This document shows, piece by piece, positions 42,231 through 50,985 of a stretch of DNA of 64,000 nt. The notes beneath the pieces were generated by a model. It was not told the DNA's origin and did no database searches. It worked only from the letters and a program-made list of their open reading frames with translations. Origin of the DNA: Chryseosolibacter histidinae (lineage in GTDB: Bacteria > Bacteroidota > Bacteroidia > Cytophagales > Cyclobacteriaceae); assembly GCF_018598225.1 (NCBI RefSeq), contig NZ_JAHESF010000018.1:62001-126000 (forward strand). The letters run 5' to 3'. Within the stretch, counting starts at the first letter, position 1; every line of letters begins with the position of its first letter. Position numbers and translations under genes: made by a program.

Positions 42231-45200
42231 TTAAAAAGTTACTCCTAACTTGAAACCGATAGGCATTACCCAGGGCGTTACATTGTAACGTTCGATGCCC
42301 TGCTTCATCTGCACGCCTCCACCCTGTGTAGTAGACTCTTGCTGGAAAGCTGTTTCAGGGTCGATCCCGATCTTTGCGGCTGTCCAAAGCATGATGTTAC
42401 GACTGTAGATCGAAACATTGGCCGCGCTTAGTCCCAGTCTTTCTGTGATCGATGACGGCAGTGCATAGCTGAGCGATATTTCCCTGAGCTTGATGAAAGA
42501 AGCATCAAACGTAGCAGCCTTGGTGAAGTCCCACGGATAGTTGTCTGCATAAGGAATGATCTTGGTGCCGGGGCCGCCGAGGTTCTCTGTATAACCGATG
42601 ATGTTGCCATCGCCGTCGTATTCGGCGATCACACCAGGATTGAACACACCATAAGGATACGTATTGGCACCATAGGTGAAAGGGAACCCGCCATATTCGG
42701 CTGTAGGACCTCCCACAACGTTGAATCCGTTGGTTACTTTGATCAGGTCATCCGCGTTGGCGACAAGATAATCTCGCAGCTCCTGCTCGGTTCTGTTGCC
42801 GGGATTGATGAGCGTGTTGAGGAAGCGTTGCGTTTTGAAATCAGATTCTCCGTAACGGTAGGTCTGTGATACAAATTCGCCGCCCTGCCTCCAGTCAAAT
42901 GACAAACCAAGGGTGACCCTTCCATAAGTAACGGAGGTCTGCAGACCCATCAGGAAGTCGGGGTTGAAGTTACCGATCTTGTTCTTGGTATTCTTTGCGG
43001 ACACTGACTGCCACGATCCGTTGTCATCCAGGATCGGGTAGCCATAGTAAGGAGAGTTCTTGTCTTCAACGGTTACAACTTTGGCGTCATAGATATCACC
43101 GATCTTATCACCCACGTAAGTCCATGCCCCGCCTTTGGCATCTTCCCAGAAATAGAAGACAGGCATACCGGGGGCAAGCTCCTTGATCACGGACCTGTTC
43201 CGCGAGTAGTTGGCTGAGATATCCCAACGGAGCTTTCCTTTCTCCAGCGGCGTACCACCCAACGCAAACTCCACACCCCTCGACTGCACCAACCCTGCAT
43301 TGAAGATCTTGCTGCTGAATCCCGAGCTTGAAGGTATCTTATTGATCAGAACCTGGTTGCGGGTGTCATTGTTGTAGAAGCTCGCTTCGAATTTCAACCT
43401 GTTGTTGAACATCGCTACATCGATACCATATTCATACGCAGTGCTCAGCTCCGGCTTCAGATCCGGGCTCTTGAGTCCTGCAGGCTGATTGAGCCTGGGC
43501 ACTGTTCCCCAGTCCGATGATTTCTGCACGGTCTGGTAAAGATTGTAGGGATCGGTGTCATTACCAACACCTGCAATACTACCCCTGAGCTTCAACAGGT
43601 TCAGGTTATCAGAGATATTGACCATCTCGCTGATAACAGTGCTAAGGGAAACTGACGGATAAAAGTAGGACCTGTTATTTTCCGGCAAGGTGCTAGACCA
43701 ATCGTTGCGTCCGGTCACGTCGAGATAGACCATGTCCTTATAGCCTACATTCACGAGGCCATACATACTGTGCACGGCTTTCTGACCCCATGAGCTGGAA
43801 TAGGCAAGCTTGTCGCTCGCGATGTTGGAAATGCTGAACAAATTGGGGATCACCAGGCCGGCGCCATCCTTGCTCTTGTTCATGATATCCGTGGATTTGG
43901 TGAACCTCGCGTTGCCACCGACGGAAGCAGTGACACTGAATTGTCCCAATGCTTTCTTATAGGTAGCCAGGAAGTCCGTGTTTCGCTCGTAGCGTGTCAG
44001 CTCATTCAAACCATAAGCACCATTACGCTCCTTGATATATCCGCTGGTGATCTTGGTCTCGCGCCGTTCCTTATATGTATCGAGTCCATACCGGGCCATG
44101 AAGCTGAACTCGGGTGTGATCTGCCATTCAGCTTTAACGTTTCCATACATGCGGTCGCGCACAAAGCCGTTGTTCACTTCGTAGGCCATGTAATACGGGT
44201 TGTTGTAGTTCACGGCGCCATCCTGCGTACGCTGCTGCACACCCTCCATACCCTTAACCCAATAATCCTTCAGCTCGCGGATATCGATGTGGGGAGAAAC
44301 AGCATAAGCCCACTGCATGGGATTGGTACCACGGTTGCCGGCAGGACGGTTGTTGGAATTGCTCCTGGTGAAATCAATGTTGGCACTCACCGTAACTTTC
44401 TCATGCGCCTTTACCGAAGTGTTCAAACCCAGTGAGTTCCTGAAAAGATCCGCGTTCGGAATGATACCCTTATTGGTCATATTGGTGTACGACAACCTAT
44501 ACGAGCCCAGCTGCGAGGCGCTGGCAAGTGAAACACTGTTCGTGGAAGTAATGCCAGTCTGAAAGAAGTTCTTGATATTATCAGGATGCGATACCAGTGG
44601 TGTGGGGATCGGGTTTCCATTGGCATCTTTGGGACTATTCCACTGCACGGCATTGTACCCTTTGTCCAGCTCAGGCCCCATACCTCCTGATGATTTTTCA
44701 TCGATAACGAGCACGCCACCAGGATAAGGATTCTTATCGGGTGTAAAGGGCAGGATACCTGTGGCAAACTTGCTGTGCATATCCAGGAACTTATAAGGAA
44801 TATCGAACACGGTGTTTGATGACACTGACACGGTGGGCTTCCTTGCAGTGCTTCCATTTTTGGTGGTAATGATCACCACACCGTTGTTGGCGCGTGAGCC
44901 ATACAGGGCCGCGGCGCTCTGGCCTTTCAACACTGAAATGCTCTCGATATTGTCAGGGTTCAAATCAGAGATGGCGTTACCGTAGTCGACACGGTTATCA
45001 GAGCCGACCTGGCTGATGTTATTGAGGGAGTTGTTCAATGGTATACCGTCGACGATAAAAAGTGGCTGGTTATCGCTGTTGAGCGAACGGGTACCACGGA
45101 TGTTCATCTTCACAGATGATCCTGCACCACCAGTTGAGTTGATGCTAACCCCCGGAAGACGGCCGGCAAGACCGTTGAGCACGTTCTCCTGCGCCACGTG

Positions 45201-45623
45201 CGTGAGATCCTCACCTTTCACTTTGCCCACGGCATATCCCAGCGAACGTTCTTCACGTTTGATGCCAAGGGCGGTCACCACCACTTCACTCAACATAGCG
45301 GTGTTAAGCTCCAGCGTAATGTCAACAACCGATCTCCCGGCAACCGATACTTCCTGTGTGTTATAACCGATGTAGCTGAACACCAGTGTAGCATCACCGC
45401 CGGCTGATAATGAAAAATTCCCGTTGACATCGGTGATGGTTCCGTTCTGTGTTCCTTTCACAAATACGTTAACACCCGGCAACGCTGTGCCGTCATCAGA
45501 CGAGGTCACTTTACCAGACACGGTGGCGTTCTGGGCCAGCACGGTGCCGGCGAGGGTCAGGGCCAGAAATAGAAACACAAAATGTTTCCATCGGTTTTTG
45601 GTTCTGTAGAAATTCAAATCCAT
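42231..45623 (-). CDS. SusC/RagA-family TonB-linked outer-membrane transporter
   Basis: 1130 residues. The signal peptide is followed by a carboxypeptidase-like CarboxypepD_reg domain (about 33-115: ATVSGKVTSSDDGTALPGVNVFVKGT). Next comes a TonB-dependent plug (about 120-245: VVVTALGIKREERSLGYAV, NIRGTRSLNSDNQPLFIVDGIPLNN) and a 22-stranded barrel with the terminal VTF. It imports an oligomer across the outer membrane with its SusD partner. No anti-sigma-interacting N-terminal extension is present, so control is not by a FecR-type pair. Two 21-bp-spaced direct-repeat sites lie in its upstream region. Confidence 0.97.
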   Translation of the reverse strand: MDLNFYRTKNRWKHFVFLFLALTLAGTVLAQNATVSGKVTSSDDGTALPGVNVFVKGTQNGTITDVNGNFSLSAGGDATLVFSYIGYNTQEVSVAGRSVVDITLELNTAMLSEVVVTALGIKREERSLGYAVGKVKGEDLTHVAQENVLNGLAGRLPGVSINSTGGAGSSVKMNIRGTRSLNSDNQPLFIVDGIPLNNSLNNISQVGSDNRVDYGNAISDLNPDNIESISVLKGQSAAALYGSRANNGVVIITTKNGSTARKPTVSVSSNTVFDIPYKFLDMHSKFATGILPFTPDKNPYPGGVLVIDEKSSGGMGPELDKGYNAVQWNSPKDANGNPIPTPLVSHPDNIKNFFQTGITSTNSVSLASASQLGSYRLSYTNMTNKGIIPNADLFRNSLGLNTSVKAHEKVTVSANIDFTRSNSNNRPAGNRGTNPMQWAYAVSPHIDIRELKDYWVKGMEGVQQRTQDGAVNYNNPYYMAYEVNNGFVRDRMYGNVKAEWQITPEFSFMARYGLDTYKERRETKITSGYIKERNGAYGLNELTRYERNTDFLATYKKALGQFSVTASVGGNARFTKSTDIMNKSKDGAGLVIPNLFSISNIASDKLAYSSSWGQKAVHSMYGLVNVGYKDMVYLDVTGRNDWSSTLPENNRSYFYPSVSLSTVISEMVNISDNLNLLKLRGSIAGVGNDTDPYNLYQTVQKSSDWGTVPRLNQPAGLKSPDLKPELSTAYEYGIDVAMFNNRLKFEASFYNNDTRNQVLINKIPSSSGFSSKIFNAGLVQSRGVEFALGGTPLEKGKLRWDISANYSRNRSVIKELAPGMPVFYFWEDAKGGAWTYVGDKIGDIYDAKVVTVEDKNSPYYGYPILDDNGSWQSVSAKNTKNKIGNFNPDFLMGLQTSVTYGRVTLGLSFDWRQGGEFVSQTYRYGESDFKTQRFLNTLINPGNRTEQELRDYLVANADDLIKVTNGFNVVGGPTAEYGGFPFTYGANTYPYGVFNPGVIAEYDGDGNIIGYTENLGGPGTKIIPYADNYPWDFTKAATFDASFIKLREISLSYALPSSITERLGLSAANVSIYSRNIMLWTAAKIGIDPETAFQQESTTQGGGVQMKQGIERYNVTPWVMPIGFKLGVTF

Positions 45624-45802
45624 GAGGTTAGTTGTTTTATGTAGACTTAATTATAGGACCTCTGTAGTATGCGGACCATTCCTGCAAATCTTCCTGCTGC
45701 TATGCTTTCACCAAAGGAATGACCTTCATCTTTACCTGCGCTTAACATTGTGTTAACCTGGCTATTCAAGATACATCTCCTTCACACACACCATGGACGC
45801 TT

Positions 45803-45829
45803 TTTGCGTTTACCGCTGCAACCTTTGCG
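45803..45829. promoter_or_regulatory. TTTGCG-N15-TTTGCG direct repeat, site 1
   Basis: TTTGCG at 45803 and 45824, exactly 21 bp apart, inside the 39-bp block 45796-45834 that begins GACGCTTTTTGCG and ends TTTGCGTCGAA. It lies about 180-205 bp upstream of the susC start. The geometry suits an AraC/XylR-type or hybrid two-component regulator. Confidence 0.6.
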
Positions 45830-45997
45830 TCGAAAACAGGCATCGGAAATTGGGACGTGCCCTACGCGTTGAATTCCTAATGCCTAATTTTCTAATGACT
45901 ATTTACCGTGTGCGCCGACAGCGGGCTTAGGGCTGTCGTGGTAAGCCAGGTTTTTCTTAATTAAATCTACTGGTTCGGAGGTCGGGAAAAGACGCTT

Positions 45998-46024
45998 TTT
46001 GCGCTAACGATTTCGGTATTTGCG
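45998..46024. promoter_or_regulatory. TTTGCG-N15-TTTGCG direct repeat, site 2
   Basis: TTTGCG at 45998 and 46019, 21 bp apart, in block 45991-46029. Its ends are identical to site 1, 195 bp away, while the middle differs. It lies between the ROK gene end and susC. Confidence 0.6.
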
Positions 46025-46035
46025 TCGAAGGGAGA

Positions 46036-46085
46036 GTCGTCGGACCACTGCGCCACAGGCAGCGCGCAGCCAGTGGTCTGACGAC
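46036..46085. terminator. 50-nt hairpin element (family E), second copy
   Basis: Arms GTCGTCGGACCACTG (46036-46050) and CAGTGGTCTGACGAC (46071-46085) are identical to those at 5284-5333. The loop is again 20 nt but of different sequence, partly resembling the inverted loop of the first copy. It lies just 3' of the ROK kinase gene, as expected for a terminator. Confidence 0.6.
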
Positions 46086-46094
46086 GTGCAGCGA

Positions 46095-46955
46095 TCAAAG
46101 AACGTTGACAGAAACCGCATCTTCATCCCTGATCAGGGCGGCGGCGCCGAGGAGCGCGATGTTCTCACTCTCCGATTGTAATATTTTAAGCCGTTTGATG
46201 GACTCGGGGAAAGTAAAATCTTCGAGGGCGCGGAACATGGCTGTGGCAAAGAACTTATACGCTTTTGCAAGGGAGCCACCGATGACGATCGCCTCCGGGT
46301 CATAGGCATAAGCCACGGTCTTTACCGCGTGACCGATGTGGCCTCCAAATTCTTTCCAGCTCTCCAGCGCAGCAACATCGCCTTCGATGGCCTGCTGATG
46401 TGCTGTCTCGGCAGTCATGTTGTAAAACACTTTGAAGAAGTTTCCGCTGGCGTAGTATTCAATGTTTTGGTCACGATAGCCGATCAGGCCCACCTCGCCG
46501 GCGCCGCAATTGTTTCCGAGAAAAAGCTCGTTGTTGATGATAATACCGGTTCCGAGACCCGTGCCCGAAGCCATGCCCACAACGGTTTTCATGCCCTTCA
46601 CCAGTCCATACCGGTGCTCGCCGAGGATAAAACAATTGACGTCGTTGTTGACGACCACCTGCATTTTGAACGCGTCTTCCAGGATACTTTTCAGCGGCAC
46701 CCGCTCCCACGAAGGAATGTTGGCAACGTTGAACACGATACCGTTCTCGACATCGACCACGGACGGAACACCGATACCGATGCCTTTCACGGCTGGTGTA
46801 ACAAGCGGCCTGATGACATCAATAAGCTGGATCAGGGTAGCATCGAGCGACTCCCGGTTATTCAACAAATGTTTTCTCTGATGTGAGAGCACACCATTGG
46901 GAGCCACCAGCCCCGCCCTTACATTGGTACCGCCCAGATCAACACCTATGACCAT
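46095..46955 (-). CDS. ROK-family kinase
   Basis: 286 residues. Phosphate-1 motif MVIGVDLGGTNVRAGL, catalytic Asp in VVVNNDVNCFILGEH, phosphate-2 motif GMASGTGLGTGIIIN, adenosine motif PEAIVIGGSLAKAYKF. The zinc-binding CxCGxxGC loop is missing: the region reads AGEVGLIGYRDQNIEYYASG. Likely a cytoplasmic hexokinase-type enzyme acting on a sugar imported through the neighbouring SusCD pair, such as glucose or N-acetyl amino sugars. Its own upstream region carries a 21-bp-spaced TTTGCG site shared with susC. Confidence 0.87.
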   Translation of the reverse strand: MVIGVDLGGTNVRAGLVAPNGVLSHQRKHLLNNRESLDATLIQLIDVIRPLVTPAVKGIGIGVPSVVDVENGIVFNVANIPSWERVPLKSILEDAFKMQVVVNNDVNCFILGEHRYGLVKGMKTVVGMASGTGLGTGIIINNELFLGNNCGAGEVGLIGYRDQNIEYYASGNFFKVFYNMTAETAHQQAIEGDVAALESWKEFGGHIGHAVKTVAYAYDPEAIVIGGSLAKAYKFFATAMFRALEDFTFPESIKRLKILQSESENIALLGAAALIRDEDAVSVNVL

Positions 46956-47022
46956 GCCTTGTTTGTGATTAAATGAATATACAAAACAAATCTATCGTCC
47001 GCCGGTAATGGCCACTGAAAAC

Positions 47023-47049
47023 TTTGCGTCTTATAAACGTCAATTTGCG
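47023..47049. promoter_or_regulatory. TTTGCG-N15-TTTGCG direct repeat, site 3
   Basis: TTTGCG at 47023 and 47044, again exactly 21 bp apart, 68-94 bp upstream of the ROK kinase start. Sharing this arrangement with two sites upstream of susC suggests a common regulator for the kinase and the SusCD operon. Confidence 0.6.
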
Positions 47050-47058
47050 CAAGAAAAT

Positions 47059-47183
47059 AGTTGACAGTTGACAATGGGCAGTTGACAACAGTTGGAGTAA
47101 CCGTCACGACCTTCCTCCGATTCGAAGGATACCCTTGAACATCACAGATCCTTTGTCAATTGTTTATTTGTCAATTGTCAATT
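47059..47183. repeat. TTGACAGTTGACAAT inverted pair (family D)
   Basis: Left arm 47059-47095 (AGTTGACAGTTGACAAT, CAGTTGACAACAG) and right arm 47152-47183 (TTTGTCAATTG, TTGTCAATTGTCAATT). It lies between the GH20 gene 3' end and the ROK gene start. Confidence 0.7.
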
Positions 47184-47193
47184 TTCTTTTAGC

Positions 47194-49788
47194 TCACTTG
47201 TCTACCTTAACAACCCGACTCCCCCTCCCCGCTGCATCAAAACATTTCAGCATCACAGGGCTTGCCACGGAAACAGGGCCTTCGTAAACTGCCGAGCGGG
47301 CATCCGGTTCGCTGCCGTCGAGGGTGAAACGGATGGTGAGGCCGGGATATTCAACGTTCGCTTTCAGCATACCGTCTGCGACGATCGCGCCAGGCGGTGG
47401 TATGCGATAGTTATATCCACCGTGAAGGTAATTCAGCCGCGGAAGCTCCCGCGTTCCCAGCGTGTTGGCAAATACATTCCATTCGCGGTCCATGGAAGCT
47501 TCGCGTTTTGCCTGGTCAGGGAGGGTCTCCCATTCACGCGCGGGCGACCATGCACTTTCTGAAAACCCGATAAGCTTGGGCAGCATATAGTATTCCACCA
47601 TCTCGCGGCCTTTGATGGTCTCGCTCCACAGCTGTGCTTCAACTCCCAGGATGTTCTTGCGTGCCTCCGGTTTCAAACGCTCCTTGTCGGCGTATACTTT
47701 GTCCATATCGATCTCGCGTCCCATCGAATTCTCAGGCGTAGTGATGAACATATCGTAGGGCGCAAAGGTCCAGGCATCGCGGGTATCCACAAAACCAGCC
47801 CAGTACAGTCCCGGCTCCTTCGGGTCCTTGTTGTGGGCGAGGTCGAAATAAAAATTCGAAACGTTGCAGAGCACTATGGGATAGCCGGCATTCGCGAGCT
47901 TGTATCCGAGGTCCTGGTAATCGAACAGGTTGTTCCAGATGTAAGGAACAACATCCTGCCCTGCAAACTCGGGGTTGGGCACGTAGGTTCCTTCCGCTGT
48001 TTTCAGGATCGCTACCTCCTCCCAGCCATCTACACGCAGGTTCCGCTTCCGGAGTCTTTTGAGCAGCTCGCGGAAGAAATACACCTGTAGGTTCTTCGGG
48101 TCTTTGATCTCGGGATGATCTTTCAGCAACGCAGCGGCCATGGGCGATCCCGTCCAGGCACCTTCCGGAACTTCATCACCGCCAGCGTGGATCTCATCCA
48201 TCGGGAGTCCCGCAGCGACATACATCTTCGCGATCTCGTCAACCACCTTTTCATAAAAACGGTATGTCGACTCGCGCGCCACGCTCACCACATTATCCTG
48301 GTATCCCTGGGCCGAAAGGTATTTCGACGTATCGTTCGGGTCGATGAGCCTGTACTCATCCGCCTTCGCTTCGTCTCCTTCTTTCATGAACCGCTGATAC
48401 CGCGCTTCCATCGCCTTAATAGCCGCACGCGCGTGACCGGGGAAGTTGAGCTCGGGGATCACTTTGATGTGACGCCGTGCTGCATACCGGAGGATCTCGA
48501 TAAAATCCTCACGCGAATAATATCCGTGGCCATACCTGCCTTCCGTTTTTGCAAAAGGCCCTGATCCATAAGCGGGATGAAGCACAGGAGCGTCTTTGCC
48601 AGAAGTATGTTCACGTTGCGCTCCTACCGACGTGAGCTCCGGGAGTCCTTCGATCTCCAGCCGCCAGCCTTCATCCTCCGTGGTGTAAAACAGGAACCGG
48701 TTGATCTTATAAAACGCCAGCAGATCCAGCATGCGCAAAATGGTTTCTTTGGTCTGGAAGTTCCTGCTGACATCGAGGTGCAGGCCGCGATAACCGAAGC
48801 GCGGTGCATCCTCTACAGTCATACAGCGCAGTGAAAACGTTGGAGACTTTGTCTTGTATTGATCAAGGGGCACCAGTGAGCGCAGGCTCTGGATACCATA
48901 AAAGACTCCGGCTGCATCACTTCCTGTGACCGTGATCTCCTTGGGTGAAATTTTCAGCACATAGGCTTCCTTCTTAACGCCGCCCACACTGACATCACCC
49001 AGCTGCAGTTTGAGCGCAGGGCCTTTCGGTGTTTTGTCTGTGATGCTGAATGCAGTACCGGTGAGCGTCTCCAGCGCTTGCGCGAGGTGATCTGCCTCAT
49101 TCTTCAATGCACCTTGATAATAGATCTGAACCGCGTTGCTGACCTGAAACACGCCGGATGCTTTTCTGACCTTCACAGGCGATGGCGTGATGGGACTGAG
49201 CTGATCGTCACTAAGCTTTTGCAACTTCAGGTTGTTATTATAACTCCACGCGGGTGTCGGGATCGGCGCTTCGTCTTCGTGGCTGCGGTTGATCTGTTCA
49301 GGCGTGGTGAACGGCGTGAGCTTATAATCCGTTACTTCCGTGATCTTCTCTTCCTCTCCCCGGCTGTTATAAAAAACGAAATACAATCCAAGTGGCTGAT
49401 CGGTCTCCTTGATCACCCCTTCCGTACCGCGATAAAGGATCTCCGAGGTTTGCCCAGGGCGAAGCGAAAATGATTTATTGGGAACAAGCTTGTACCAGTC
49501 GCCATTGATGTGCTCGAGCCTGGCCGGTTGTTGTGCTGCTGTGGCAACAATGGGCCGCGGAGCCATGTTGAAGAACAGTGCCCAGTTGTTATCCGTGAGA
49601 TCGATGTCACTGCCGTTGGTGATGGTGAACTTCGCTTCGAATACGTCTTTCTGATCGGTGAAGTTGGTGATCAGCGCCCACTGTACGGCGATCTTTCCAG
49701 CGGAAGCATAATCGGTGGCAGGTTTACAACCCAACAGTGTAGTGATCAATGCGCAGCAGAATAACAGGTTCGGGAAAACTTTATTCAT
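47194..49788 (-). CDS. GH20 beta-N-acetylhexosaminidase, lipoprotein
   Basis: 864 residues with lipoprotein signal (LLGC, Cys21). An N-terminal chitobiase-type carbohydrate-binding domain lies at about 30-160. A GH20b domain is at about 195-325 (GSDAAGVFYGIQSLRSLV). The catalytic TIM barrel is at about 330-740, with FGYRGLHLDVSRNF, PELNFPGHARAAI and the catalytic pair Asp538-Glu539 in IHAGGDEVPEG. A C-terminal beta domain follows. It removes terminal GlcNAc or GalNAc with substrate-assisted catalysis at the cell surface or in the periplasm. It lies 9 nt downstream of the acyltransferase-like gene, so the two are co-transcribed. Confidence 0.96.
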   Translation of the reverse strand: MNKVFPNLLFCCALITTLLGCKPATDYASAGKIAVQWALITNFTDQKDVFEAKFTITNGSDIDLTDNNWALFFNMAPRPIVATAAQQPARLEHINGDWYKLVPNKSFSLRPGQTSEILYRGTEGVIKETDQPLGLYFVFYNSRGEEEKITEVTDYKLTPFTTPEQINRSHEDEAPIPTPAWSYNNNLKLQKLSDDQLSPITPSPVKVRKASGVFQVSNAVQIYYQGALKNEADHLAQALETLTGTAFSITDKTPKGPALKLQLGDVSVGGVKKEAYVLKISPKEITVTGSDAAGVFYGIQSLRSLVPLDQYKTKSPTFSLRCMTVEDAPRFGYRGLHLDVSRNFQTKETILRMLDLLAFYKINRFLFYTTEDEGWRLEIEGLPELTSVGAQREHTSGKDAPVLHPAYGSGPFAKTEGRYGHGYYSREDFIEILRYAARRHIKVIPELNFPGHARAAIKAMEARYQRFMKEGDEAKADEYRLIDPNDTSKYLSAQGYQDNVVSVARESTYRFYEKVVDEIAKMYVAAGLPMDEIHAGGDEVPEGAWTGSPMAAALLKDHPEIKDPKNLQVYFFRELLKRLRKRNLRVDGWEEVAILKTAEGTYVPNPEFAGQDVVPYIWNNLFDYQDLGYKLANAGYPIVLCNVSNFYFDLAHNKDPKEPGLYWAGFVDTRDAWTFAPYDMFITTPENSMGREIDMDKVYADKERLKPEARKNILGVEAQLWSETIKGREMVEYYMLPKLIGFSESAWSPAREWETLPDQAKREASMDREWNVFANTLGTRELPRLNYLHGGYNYRIPPPGAIVADGMLKANVEYPGLTIRFTLDGSEPDARSAVYEGPVSVASPVMLKCFDAAGRGSRVVKVDK

Positions 49789-49797
49789 GCAAAGGAT

Positions 49798-50889
49798 TTA
49801 AAGTTTTATGAAGATCTTCTTCCTGTAAAGGATATACGCGGGAATGAAGTTGATGCACACGAACAGGATGGCATACAACATACTGGCCAGCTTCGGTGCC
49901 ACACCCGCAGCAATGAGCGTCAGCACGAAATGCATATTCAACGACTCACCACCGAAAGGAATGGTGTAAAAAACGATCGCAAGCAGATCGGCCAGCACAT
50001 ACACGGCAATGGCATTGGCGCCGAACACAATGCCCGGCCACGTCCACCGCGTATATTTTTTCAGATCGATAATATAATAGGCCGCACCCAGTGCAAGCGA
50101 CGCAGCACCGGCCGTCACCAGCACATAAGAGCTGGTCCAGATATTCTTGTTCAAAGGAAAAGTGAGACTCCAAACATATCCTGCGAGCACTGAAAAGAAC
50201 CCGGCTACCATCAGCAGGTTGGCCTTCTCATGCGGTTGGCGATCACTCAATAACAGCTGGCCCGCGAGCAATCCTGCGATACCCGATGCAATGGCGGGCA
50301 CTGTGCTGAGAAATCCCTCCGGATCCCAGTCACCCTGCCACATTTTTCCCGGTAAGAAAAGGCTGTCGAACCACGCGGCGAGGTTTACACCGGGATCAAG
50401 CATGGGCTGGTTGTAACCCGGTGTAGGGATCAGGGTCATCGCCAACCAGTACGCAACCAGGATCACGGCACCAATCCAGGCTTGTGTCCTAAATGATGTT
50501 TTGAGAAAAATAAAAGCACACGCCATAAAAACTATGGCGATCCGCTGCAGCACGCCGGTGACCCGGAGCTCGGCAAAATTGAAATACGGAATGAGACTCA
50601 GGAACACACCCACAGCAAAGATCTTGAGCGAACGGATCACGATCTTCTTGTACAATCCCGCCTTCGAGGTGTCTGACTCAAGGCGTTTGCTGAAGGCCAG
50701 CACAATGGAGACACCAACGATAAACAGAAAGAACGGATAGATAAAATCCGTGGGCGTAATGCCATTCCATGCTGCGTGCTCCAGCGGCTCATACACATAA
50801 CGCCAGCTTCCTGGGAAGTTCACCAGCACCATGGCTGCAATGGTAAATCCGCGGAGCGCGTCGAGGGAAATTAATCGTTGTTGTGACAT
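49798..50889 (-). CDS. Heparan-alpha-glucosaminide N-acetyltransferase-like membrane protein (DUF5009/DUF1624)
   Basis: The ATG at 50889 gives 363 residues beginning MSQQRLISLDALRGFTIAAMVLVNFPGSW; a longer frame starts in a family B repeat and is rejected. About ten membrane helices are visible. Family hallmarks are LDALRGFTIAAMVLVN, TDFIYPFFLFIVGVSIVLAF, and GFLSTVPAIASGIAGLLAGQLL. Eukaryotic relatives acetylate terminal glucosamine across the lysosomal membrane. In bacteria the reaction is unproven. Coupling to a GH20 hexosaminidase supports a role with amino sugars. Confidence 0.87.
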   Translation of the reverse strand: MSQQRLISLDALRGFTIAAMVLVNFPGSWRYVYEPLEHAAWNGITPTDFIYPFFLFIVGVSIVLAFSKRLESDTSKAGLYKKIVIRSLKIFAVGVFLSLIPYFNFAELRVTGVLQRIAIVFMACAFIFLKTSFRTQAWIGAVILVAYWLAMTLIPTPGYNQPMLDPGVNLAAWFDSLFLPGKMWQGDWDPEGFLSTVPAIASGIAGLLAGQLLLSDRQPHEKANLLMVAGFFSVLAGYVWSLTFPLNKNIWTSSYVLVTAGAASLALGAAYYIIDLKKYTRWTWPGIVFGANAIAVYVLADLLAIVFYTIPFGGESLNMHFVLTLIAAGVAPKLASMLYAILFVCINFIPAYILYRKKIFIKL

Positions 50890-50901
50890 GGACCGAGTTT
50901 T

Positions 50902-50985
50902 AAGGTACGATTTACGAGGTACGAAGTACGATTGGCTGACGCTCACACTGCACGTCCATGCACCATGGACTATCGACTATGGGCT
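50902..50985. repeat. Composite repeat: family B - linker - family A
   Basis: 50902-50932 is family B (AAGGTACGA, GAGGTACGAAGTACGA). 50935-50951 is the linker GCTGACGCTCACACTGC. 50954-50985 is family A (GTCCATGCACCATGGACTAT and on). The order matches 27981-28062. The family A part encodes the last codons and TAG stop of the following minus-strand gene. Confidence 0.75.

Larger units (their letters stand above)
45624..46094. other. 471-bp upstream region of susC
   Basis: No gene is supported. It contains two near-identical 39-bp blocks (45796-45834 and 45991-46029) that share their outer 13 and 11 bases, and a family E hairpin at 46036-46085. The blocks are described separately as operator candidates. 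Confidence 0.6.
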
